NCBI GenBank assembly: GCA_002455915.1
Contig: DKLU01000211.1
Location: forward strand, 1-13,662
From: Chryseobacterium sp. UBA6632
Lineage (GTDB): Bacteria > Bacteroidota > Bacteroidia > Flavobacteriales > Weeksellaceae
Length of the DNA: 13,662 nucleotides
Direction of reading: 5' to 3'
Shown: positions 7,371-13,662 of the stretch, piece by piece
Position numbering within the stretch: position 1 is the first letter of the stretch
How the letters are laid out: each line of letters opens with the position of its first letter
Notes under the pieces: model-generated
What the model was told of the DNA's origin: nothing
Seen by the model: the letters and a program-made list of their open reading frames with translations, nothing else
Database searches by the model: none
Made by a program: the position numbers and the translations under genes

Positions 7371-7655
7371 TTAGCAAGTAGATCCGCAAGCTAGCAGTTT
7401 AATTTCAACTACTCCACCTACAGCGCACTGTACTTGGCACAACGTGTTTCCTACTACTGTTCCGATGCCGCCTACAGCACCACCAACAACACCTCCAACG
7501 CCGCCAACAACGCCACCTACTACACCTACTACTCCGCCGATAGCACCACCTACAGCGCCACCAATACCGCCTACTAATCCTCCGATGTTGTCAAGTAGTC
7601 CGTTACCTGAAATAGTTTTTAACTCGTTTCTGTCTAGTTTTTTGAAGTTTTTCAT
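7371..7655 (-). CDS. bacteriocin-like leader peptide, glycine-zipper, copy B
   Basis: A 94-residue paralogue of the peptide at 6892-7176, identical at about 72 of 94 positions by hand count and of exactly the same length. The leader is MKNFKKLDRNELKTISG followed by NG in place of DG. The middle (residues about 25-69) is again built of GG steps with Val, Ile and Ala. Cys 73, 77, 90 and 94 are at the same positions as in copy A, with EIKLLACG conserved. Differences are concentrated at the zipper's C-terminal end (residues 55-70) and the last residues, while the leader and cysteine frame are kept, which suggests selection on both. The gene has its own upstream block and terminator, so the pair arose by tandem duplication of a whole transcription unit. 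Confidence 0.8.
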   Translation of the reverse strand: MKNFKKLDRNELKTISGNGLLDNIGGLVGGIGGAVGGAIGGVVGVVGGVVGGVGGVVGGAVGGIGTVVGNTLCQVQCAVGGVVEIKLLACGSTC

Positions 7656-7670
7656 GAATCTTTTTTATGT

Positions 7671-7724
7671 GATTAATACATCACTAAGATAGGAATAATT
7701 ACAATACGATGATATTATTTTCAA
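7671..7724 (-). repeat. conserved 5' region of peptide gene B (paired with 7194-7247)
   Basis: The second copy of the 54-base block. CTAAGATA (7684-7691) reads TATCTTAG on the minus strand, a one-mismatch TAnnTTTG box. The remainder of the 303-base gap 7656-7958 is AT-rich spacer up to the terminator at 7882; no gene is seen there. Confidence 0.7.
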
Positions 7725-7881
7725 AAAAATATTAAAATTAACTTATAATTTAATATTTCATTAATATAAACGGTATTTCTTGCGGAAATCATTCCCTAGC
7801 TTATTTATTTGATTTTGTTTAGGTTAAAAATAATAATTCTAAATTTTGTGATTTGTTTTTCAAAGTTAATTTTTTTTAAAC

Positions 7882-7914
7882 AAAAGTCCGTTTTTTAATT
7901 TAAAACGGACTTTT
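7882..7914. terminator. terminator of the efflux operon
   Basis: A perfect 13-base stem, AAAAGTCCGTTTT (7882-7894) with its complement at 7902-7914, around a 7-base loop. It lies 44 bases past the end of the TolC-type gene on the minus strand. The A/T ends of the stem supply the U-run in both directions. Confidence 0.8.
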
Positions 7915-7958
7915 TCAGATTGATTTCATTGAAAAATATAATGAGTTTCGTCGTATTT

Positions 7959-8231
7959 TCATTCAACACCTCCTCCTAACGCTCGAAAAAGATCAACTTC
8001 AGCATTCAATTTTTCCAAAATAACGCTGTTTTGTTCCAGATCATTTTGAAGTTTATTATTTTGTGCAGTGATTACTTCAAGATAAGTGTCCATTCCGCTT
8101 TTATACAATTTTAAAGCATCGCTGATTCCTTTTTCAAGAATCAGAGTTCTTTCATGCAATAAAGCTAGTCTTTCTGTACTGCCTTTGGATTTTGCCATCG
8201 CATCGGAAACTTCACCAACAGCTGTCATCAT
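7959..8231 (-). pseudogene. TolC-family outer membrane factor, C-terminal part after frameshift
   Basis: The last ~90 residues of the outer membrane efflux protein whose 5' part lies at 8228-9373. It starts in the middle of a conserved region (TAVGEVSDAM, normally inside the second helical repeat of the family) and contains LYKSGMDTYLEVITAQNNKL, the hallmark segment of the second outer-membrane-factor repeat. The reading frame extends further upstream without a start as GKAVITFKQTMM, which continues the preceding gene's sequence exactly. It is therefore the severed 3' end of that gene, not a gene of its own. The apparent ATG at 8231 is internal. Confidence 0.85.
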
Positions 8232-9373
8232 TGTTTGTTTAAAGGTAATAACTGCCTTTCCTGTTCGATAATTTCTGTTTCATAAGCCGTTTTCAATTGT
8301 CTTTTCTGTAAAAGAGGCATTGCTAAATTGGCAGCCAAAGTTTTCGTAATAGAACCCGGAAGATCAAACCACGTACTTACTTTAAAAGAATTGACTCCAA
8401 CCTGTGGCGACAAACTTATACTAGGATACATGGCCGCTTTGGCTAAACCCGTTTTAGCATTCAAGCTGATGACGTTGAATTCCGCTGCTTTCAAATCTGG
8501 TCTTCGGCTTAATAATTGAGCAGGAACTTCGGCTGTGAAAGGATTTTCAGAGATCATTGTATGTAAACCTTCTGATCTTTCGACCGACTTAGGATATTCT
8601 CCACAAAGAATGCTCAATGCATTTTCCTGCACGGAAATATTCTGTTTCGCTAAAGGCACAATAAGTTCTGCCGTTTTCTTTTGCGCTTCCGATTGCTGAA
8701 TTGCTAATGAATTAATTTGCCCTGCCGTGTATTGAAGCTTCATCATCTGCAGGGTTTTCTCGCTCAGTTCAATATTCTCTTTAGCAATTTTTAACTGTTC
8801 ATCGAGGCTCATCAGATTATAGTAGGCCTGCGCTACCTGAACAATAATTCTGCTTTTTATAGCATTAAAGTTTTCTTTCTGTGCAAAATAATCTGCCGCT
8901 GCCGATTCCTTCTGCATTTTAGCCTTTCCCCAAATATCAACCTCCCAGGAAAGTCTTAGATTGGCACTGAAATCATCCAGATATTTATTTCCAGTAAATT
9001 GTTCATTCAACGAACCATTTAAACTGTTCTTGGAAGCCCAGCTTCTGTTGGCTCCTGCGCTGAAATCAACCGTTGGCATTAATGTATTTTTTGCCTGTTT
9101 ATATGCCAAATCCAATTGTTCAATATTTTTCAGGGCTATAAGGATGTCATTATTTTTAATTAAAGCTTTTTCAATTAAACCAACCAGTTTCTGATCTTTA
9201 AAAAATGTTTTCCAAGGTAAAATGATGTTGTCGCCAGTTACTGTTACCTGTTGATTATAGTTTTCAGGAATTTCAAGATCCGGTTTCATATAAGGTTTTC
9301 CTACCGAACATGCCATCAAAAAAGTTGCTGCAGCTCCCGTTATAAGAATTAATTTTATATTAAATGTTTTCAT
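8228..9373 (-). pseudogene. TolC-family efflux outer membrane lipoprotein, frameshifted
   Basis: The 5' part of a NodT/TolC-type outer membrane factor that would form the exit duct of an RND efflux pump. The likely start is the ATG at 9373, not further upstream, because it gives a lipoprotein signal (MKTFNIKLILITGAAATF, lipobox LMAC) followed by the family's YMKPDLEIPENY. Long helical repeats follow (VAQAYYNLMSLDEQL, LSRRPDLKAAEFNV). The frame breaks near 8257-8259: GGAAAGG on the minus strand needs one more A to read EQEKAVITFKQTMM, which would give one protein of about 471 residues ending at 7959, a normal length. The ATG overlaps the RND stop by 14 bases, as in a coupled operon. This is either a real one-base deletion or a homopolymer sequencing error. 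Confidence 0.85.
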
Positions 9374-10373
9374 TTGAAGGTAAATTTTGTGATACAGAAG
9401 CTTTTTTTGAAGAAATTTTTTCATCAATAAACTGAAACATCATATATAATATAGGAATCACAAAAATTCCTAATACTACTCCGCTCAACATTCCCATCGC
9501 CGCACTTACGCTTATTGATTTATTTCCAGAAGCCATACCTCCTGCCGAAAGCATTAACGGGATCATCCCTACAATAAAAGCCAGCGACGTCATGATGATA
9601 GGTCTTAGTCTTGCTTTTGCCCCTTCCAATGCAGATTCTACAATAGACAATCCTGATTTTCTTCTTTGAACGGCAAATTCTACAATCAAGATGGCGTTTT
9701 TGGCTAAAAGTCCGATCAACATAATCAATCCTACTTGTACATATATATTATTATCAAATCCAATGGCCTTTATTCCTAAAAATGCACCGATAACTCCTGT
9801 AGGGATTGAGAGCATTACCGCTAAAGGAAGAATATAGCTTTCGTATTGTCCTGCCAATAAAAGGTAAACGAATAATAAACAAAGTCCGAAAATGGCAATC
9901 GTCTGTCCGCTGGATGATTTTTCTTCTAAGCTTAAACCTGTCCATTCATAACTATAATCGGACGGAAGTTTGTTTAAAGTATTTTCAAGTTTAGTAATCA
10001 ATTCTCCGTTACTAACACCCGGTTTTGGACTCACATTGATATTTAAAGAATTGTATAAATTATAACGTTGTACCGATTCGGGACCGTATACTTTATTCAA
10101 GGTAATCAAAGTATTGGCGGGCACCATTTCGCCTTTATTATTTTTAACAAAGATATCGTTGAAGGCAGTTTCATCCATTCTGAAAATTCCGTCGGCTTTA
10201 ATATTCACACGGTAAAACTTCCCGAATCTTGAAAAATTCTGAGACTGATCTCCCGAAAAGTACGTCTGAACAGTTCCTAATAAACCGGAAATACTTACGC
10301 CAAGCTGTTTTGCTTTATCTTCATTCACTTCTAATTCCAGCTGAGGATAATCGGCACGGAATAGTATACGCAA
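9360..10373 (-). pseudogene. RND efflux permease, C-terminal third after frameshift
   Basis: About 333 genuine residues of a hydrophobic/amphiphilic-efflux (HAE1) RND transporter, starting at FRADYPQLELEVNEDKAKQLG (second porter domain) and running through the last transmembrane helices (YESYILPLAVMLSIPTGVIGA, GLLAKNAILIVEFAVQRR, ARLRPIIMTSLAF). The Lys of GLLAKNA corresponds to the conserved TM10 proton-relay lysine and is intact. The only in-frame initiator near the 5' end is a TTG at 10373 within sequence that belongs to the previous reading frame. This is therefore the displaced 3' part of the RND gene at 10321-11694, not a start. The join lies at about 10359-10368 and needs a net change of one extra or two missing bases. 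Confidence 0.85.
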
Positions 10374-11694
10374 AACTTACCTCAGGAATCTGCATCAGCT
10401 GCCCGATGACTTCATCTGCTTTTGCTTTTAGCACTTGGGGATCTCTTCCCATACGATCCTGCAAAACAATTTCGGCATCGTTGGTTACTCCGTAGCCTTC
10501 TACCGGCGGCATTCTGAAGGTCATTACACTTCCTTCTTTTATGACAGAAAGTTTTTCATTGATTACATTCATTACTTCATCAATATCCTGAATTTCTCCC
10601 CGTTCTTTTTTAGGTTTTAATTTCACAAATCCCATCGCATAGGCAGGTCCGGAACTGTTGCTCAAAAGATTAAATCCCGTGATCGAAGTGTTTGTTTCAA
10701 CGGCGGGAATAGATTTGAAAATCGTATTTACCCTTTCTGTAACTTCTGTTGTTTTCGTTAAACCTGTTCCGGGAGGCATGCTCAATGTATACATCATCAG
10801 CCCGTCGTCTTCCATCGGGACAAAACTTCGCGGCGTGCTCGTCATTAACCAAGCGGCTAAGGCAATAATTCCGAGCACAAAACTTCCTGCAAGCCATTTA
10901 CGTTTCACTAAAAACCTTAATCCGTTTACATAACGGTTCGTCATATTATTAAAACTTGCATTGAACGCTGTTGAAAATCTTTTCGTAAAACTTTTCTTTT
11001 CTTCATGATGATCTACTGAATGATTATTTTTAAGAAAAACAGCACATAAAGCAGGTGTTAACGTTAAGGCATTCACCGCCGAAATAATAATGGCAATTGC
11101 TAAAGTATACGCAAACTGTTTGTAAAATAATCCCGCTGAACCCGACATAAATCCAATAGGTATAAATACAGCTGACATTACCAACGTGATCGAAATTACC
11201 GCTCCCGTAATCTCATGCATTGCTTTATGTGTAGCTTCTTTTCCGGAAAGATTTGTGCCTTCCATATTACTGTGAACGGCTTCTACGACAACAATCGCAT
11301 CATCAACCACAATACCAATGGCCAAAACCAATGCGAAAAGGGTTAACACATTAATGGTAAATCCTAAAATAAGCAGGAAGAAAAACGTTCCGACAATTGC
11401 AACAGGAACTGCCACCGCAGGTATAATCGTAGATCTGAAATCCTGAAGGAAAAGCAAAACCACGATAAATACTAAAATAAAAGCTTCAATTAAAGTAGAT
11501 TTTACCTGTCCTGTGGCTTCGATACTTCCGGGATAATCTATAGAAACATCTGCATTTCCGGATTGTAACTGAATAAAATCTGTCGGCATCGCGGTCATTT
11601 GTTCCGCCGGTTCCTGGCTTTTCCCCGAGTTGCAAGAATATAGTATTGCGGCGATGGAAAGTGAAAGCACCCAATATCCTTTTTTATACTTCAT
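10321..11694 (-). pseudogene. membrane fusion protein / RND permease deletion fusion
   Basis: One open frame made of two genes. Residues 1-59 from the ATG at 11694 are the start of an AcrA-type membrane fusion lipoprotein: signal MKYKKGYWVLSLSIAAI, lipobox LYSC (Cys21), and the SIDYPGSIE segment that opens the barrel. From about residue 60 the sequence becomes an HAE1 RND pump at TM2 (STLIEAFILVFIVVLLFLQ), which is about residue 330 of a normal ~1,050-residue pump. TM4 keeps the proton-relay pair in GIVVDDAIVVVE. About 320 residues of the fusion protein and 330 of the pump, including TM1 and much of the first porter domain, are missing: about 2 kb by inference. The genuine sequence ends at SFAYT (about residue 444), then frameshifts. 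It cannot encode a working pump. Confidence 0.85.
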
Positions 11695-12013
11695 TAATAA
11701 TGATAACAATCACGATACTTCCGACGATTTGAAGTAATGTTTGTGTAATCAACCTCTTACTGCTTTTTGTTTGACAAGAAATTTTCTTATCTAAACAATA
11801 ATCTATAAAAAGACTGACTTCTGCAATGATGATTGAGAATAAAAAGATCCAAAAAATATCTTCAATGATATATAAAAAAGGTTTGTGAAGAAGCTCTTTG
11901 TACGAAAAAGGATCAATAAGATAAATGAATATGTAGGAAAATAGAAAGGCAATAATCCAAATGACTATCCTTTTTTTTAATCCGTCTAAAAAGTTTTTCT
12001 TTTTACTGTTCAT
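11684..12013 (-). CDS. small membrane protein, possibly a truncated sensor histidine kinase
   Basis: A 109-residue protein with a basic N terminus (MNSKKKNFLDGLKKR) and three hydrophobic helices at about residues 16-34, 45-70 and 90-107. It ends abruptly at the end of the third helix. The arrangement, and the loop CLDKKISCQTKSSKRLITQTLLQIVG, resemble the membrane domain of LytS-like sensor kinases that often precede efflux operons in flavobacteria; the kinase part is absent. This family assignment is an impression, not a motif match. Its stop overlaps the ATG of the fusion gene by 11 bases, which could be a natural coupled start or a second deletion joint. It is the first gene of the operon and has a candidate promoter upstream. 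Confidence 0.6.
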   Translation of the reverse strand: MNSKKKNFLDGLKKRIVIWIIAFLFSYIFIYLIDPFSYKELLHKPFLYIIEDIFWIFLFSIIIAEVSLFIDYCLDKKISCQTKSSKRLITQTLLQIVGSIVIVIIINEV

Positions 12014-12039
12014 ATAATTACGCAGTGGTTTTATGAATG

Positions 12040-12047
12040 TAAAGATA
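12040..12047 (-). promoter_or_regulatory. possible -7 box of the efflux operon
   Basis: TAAAGATA on the plus strand reads TATCTTTA on the minus strand, one mismatch from TAnnTTTG, 27 bases before the ATG at 12013. It would be the promoter of the small membrane protein and the decayed efflux genes. Confidence 0.35.
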
Positions 12048-12367
12048 AATATTGAATTAAAGAAAAAAACGGTTTTAAAAGTCAGACGGAGAAAACAGCG
12101 GTTGAACCGTTGATTAGAAAGGTTAGAATGTTTGCTATGTTTTGATATTTTAGATTAAAATAAAAACGTTTCGCTTTACAAAAATTACGCTTCATCCTTG
12201 TATTTATCCAGATCACTTTATTTTTTCAATAAAAAGCATTGATTTAATGATAATTTTATGGTTGCAAAATATTGCGACGAGGGTATATTAAAGTTTTCAG
12301 TTTTTATGAGTAACATAGATTAAGAATCAATAAAAATCTTTTGTACATTAAAAAAAATTCCTTGTTC

Positions 12368-12500
12368 AGCCTGTAAGGGCTTAATTTAAACTTAATCATG
12401 TTGGGTAGGATTGGTTTTTCCAGTCCTATTTTTTTGTTTTGTTGGGTTTTAATTTAATAGGATTGCATCCTATTCTGTTTTAACTCGCCCTTTCAGGGCT
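12368..12500. repeat. candidate REP/MITE-like palindromic element
   Basis: About 133 bases with related ends facing each other: AGCCTGTAAGGGCT at 12368-12381 and GCCCTTTCAGGGCT at 12487-12500. The reverse complement of the right end is AGCCCTGAAAGGGC. Each end can also fold on itself. Inside are two further hairpins: TAGGATTGG/CCAGTCCTA (12406-12428) and AATAGGAT/ATCCTATT (12456-12474), which share the TAGGAT core. Such packed palindromes without a gene are typical of REP or MITE-type dispersed repeats. Multiplicity in the genome cannot be seen here. Confidence 0.55.
12406..12435 (+). terminator. terminator-like hairpin inside the palindromic element
   Basis: TAGGATTGG and CCAGTCCTA form a 9-base stem with one G-U pair and a T5 loop, followed directly by TTTTTTT. 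It is a textbook plus-strand terminator, but no plus-strand gene lies upstream in the gap. It is either part of the repeat element or the end of an unseen small RNA. Confidence 0.45.
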
Positions 12501-12539
12501 CGCAAGAACCTTAAATTCATCCAGATTTTTTACAACTAA

Positions 12540-13289
12540 TTAAACAATCTGAATATTCAGATTTCTGAATGCATCTAATTCCGAATTATTTGAATCCAAA
12601 TCGGTGATCAAACTGTCAATATTCTCTATAGAGCATACCTTGAAAGCTTCTGCCCTTCCTAATTTGTTCTGACTGGCTAAGGCAAGAATTTTTTTTGAAG
12701 ATTCTACCATTACCTTTTTCGTTTCGCCATCTGTAACGGAAACTGCCGAAACACCGAAACCGGAATCAATCGCGCAGGTTCCCATGATGAAAAGATCAGC
12801 AATATATTTTGAAACTTCGTTGCAGGTGGTAACGCCGGAAGTAACTGCCAAATCGACTTCGTAATTGCCCCCAAGCATGATTAATTCAATATTTTTAAAT
12901 TTATCAATCAAGGGAATGACAGAAAAATTGTTGGTGATAATTCTCAATTTTATATCTAAAGGCATACAGTTTACTACGGCGCAAATCGTGGTTCCTCCAT
13001 CCATAAAAACCGTCATACCATCCTTTAAAAAAGACTGAACTTTTAAGGCAATAATATCTTTTTCTTTGGTGAGAAAAGACTGTCGATCATGAAAAGTCAG
13101 CGGATCTTTTTCCCGAAGAATAGCGCCACCACGAGCTTTAGATAGCAATCCGTTGCGATGCAGAATATCGATATCCCGTCGAATAGTATCTTCAGAAACT
13201 TTTAAAAGCAAAGCAAGATCTTCAAACTTTACTTTTTTCTTTTCGTTCAACTCCTTTAGAATGATTTCGAAACGTTCCTCTTTTAGCAT
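12540..13289 (-). CDS. DeoR/GlpR family transcriptional regulator
   Basis: A complete 249-residue sugar-pathway repressor. Residues 1-55 are a DeoR-type helix-turn-helix with the recognition helix VSEDTIRRDIDIL (31-43) and the wing LLSKARGGAI. The C-terminal domain (about 75-235) is the ribose-5-phosphate-isomerase-like effector domain, with the phosphate-contacting DGGTT at 97-101 and the later family segments GTCAIDSGFGVS and SQNKLGRAEAF. Members bind a phosphorylated sugar or polyol and repress the catabolic operon they sit in. The start at 13289 overlaps the stop of the MFS gene by 7 bases, so the two are co-transcribed and coupled. This points to a regulator of the uptake and use of that transporter's substrate, which is unknown. 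Confidence 0.92.
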   Translation of the reverse strand: MLKEERFEIILKELNEKKKVKFEDLALLLKVSEDTIRRDIDILHRNGLLSKARGGAILREKDPLTFHDRQSFLTKEKDIIALKVQSFLKDGMTVFMDGGTTICAVVNCMPLDIKLRIITNNFSVIPLIDKFKNIELIMLGGNYEVDLAVTSGVTTCNEVSKYIADLFIMGTCAIDSGFGVSAVSVTDGETKKVMVESSKKILALASQNKLGRAEAFKVCSIENIDSLITDLDSNNSELDAFRNLNIQIV

Positions 13290-13662
13290 GATGATGATTT
13301 TTTTCGGAATTTATAAATTAAAGCTACTACAATAAACAGCAAAGCTATTATTTCAAAGGCAACCGTCAAAGAAAAATGATGCGCAATAAAACCTAATAAA
13401 GCTGGCCCCGCTAACTGCCCTGCATAGCCCATCGTTGTGATTACGGGAATACTTACGGTAGGCGATAATCCTGAAATTTTTCCGCCTTCACTGAAGAAAA
13501 CTGGAACAATATTCGCAGCACCGATCCCAAGTAAAATAAATCCTATCAAAGATACGGTAATCCATGGACTGAAAATAAGAATTACAATGCCTGCTGAAGC
13601 GATAATACTTCCTCCGATGACTACAATTTTGCTGTTCAGTTTACTAATTAAAGAATCGCCTG
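13283..13662 (-). CDS. MFS transporter, C-terminal part (cut by window edge)
   Basis: The frame is open to the right edge, so the 5' end lies outside the window; the TTG at 13549 is internal. The 126 visible residues contain the last four or so transmembrane helices of a major facilitator: KIVVIGGSIIASAGIVILIF, then ITVSLIGFILLGIGAANIVPVFFSEGG, then TTMGYAGQLAGPALLGFIAHHF, then VAFEIIALLFIVVALIYKFRKK. The GxGxAxxxPVFFSEGG and TTMGYAGQLAGPALLG segments resemble YbjJ- or fucose-permease-like MFS proteins. It ends with TAA at 13283, overlapping the start of the DeoR/GlpR-type gene, so the pair is one operon, probably for a sugar or related compound. Confidence 0.87.
   Translation of the reverse strand, partial: GDSLISKLNSKIVVIGGSIIASAGIVILIFSPWITVSLIGFILLGIGAANIVPVFFSEGGKISGLSPTVSIPVITTMGYAGQLAGPALLGFIAHHFSLTVAFEIIALLFIVVALIYKFRKKSSSC

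Larger units (their letters stand above)
12048..12539. other. long intergenic region without a gene
   Basis: No convincing coding sequence on either strand. It holds a short odd palindrome (CAGCGGTT-G-AACCGTTG, about 12096-12112), then AT-rich sequence to about 12360, then the palindromic element at 12368-12500, and a 39-base tail before the end of the DeoR-type gene. Confidence 0.6.

Noticed and set aside
6892..7655. CRISPR-like or simple tandem repeat in the peptide genes
   Set aside because: The periodicity comes from GGV/GGA codons within a reading frame with varied synonymous codons. There are no constant repeats with spacers.
7959..11709. Reading the efflux pieces as four separate intact genes, with starts at the TTG codons 10373 and 11709 and the ATG 8231
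   Set aside because: Each piece starts or ends inside conserved family sequence that continues in another frame, and the TTG starts lie in sequence belonging to the neighbouring frame or before a better ATG.
12258..12323. A 21-codon plus-strand frame starting ATGGTTGCA in the long gap
   Set aside because: Too short, without a recognisable motif, promoter box or terminator at a fitting distance.

Overview
The window looks like a piece of a Flavobacteriia chromosome, most likely Chryseobacterium or a close relative. The reasons are AT-rich DNA, repeated TAnnTTTG-type -7 promoter boxes (three exact TATCTTTG copies), no strong Shine-Dalgarno sequences, a GLPGLI-family secreted protein, and two small peptides with the MKNFKKLxRxxLKTISG leader typical of that genus. 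This placement is inferred from protein character; no marker gene is present.

Layout. Bases 101-2210 hold two minus-strand genes, an MFS exporter and a short-chain dehydrogenase. Bases 2441-3921 hold a plus-strand FMN split-barrel (pyridoxamine-phosphate-oxidase-like) stress protein with its own terminator, then a secreted GLPGLI protein. Bases 4057-5198 hold a minus-strand GNAT acetyltransferase and a Crp/Fnr-type regulator. The regulator is divergent from a plus-strand HAD phosphatase (5289-5975), which is followed by a stand-alone type I methionine aminopeptidase (6073-6837) with all metal ligands. Bases 6892-7655 hold two paralogous minus-strand 94-residue peptides with a leader, a glycine-zipper middle and a fixed CX3C-X12-CX3C tail, each with its own terminator.

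Bases 7959-12013 are the remains of one minus-strand tripartite efflux operon (membrane fusion protein, RND pump, TolC-type outer membrane factor), preceded by a short membrane protein that may be a truncated sensor kinase. The operon carries at least three independent lesions. The first ~60 codons of the fusion protein are joined in frame to the RND gene at about its residue 330. The RND gene is then frameshifted. The TolC gene is also frameshifted, at a short A run. All gene overlaps expected for an operon are still there, so this is a decaying locus or, less likely, a cluster of assembly errors.

Bases 12014-12539 have no gene but contain a ~130-base palindromic element that resembles a REP/MITE-type repeat. 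The window ends with a minus-strand pair, an MFS transporter cut by the right edge and a DeoR/GlpR-type regulator, overlapping by 7 bases.

The best candidates for something little described are the two glycine-zipper peptides. The clearest evolutionary story is the stepwise loss of the efflux pump. No transporter or maturation gene for the peptides lies in the window, so no complete new system can be claimed.
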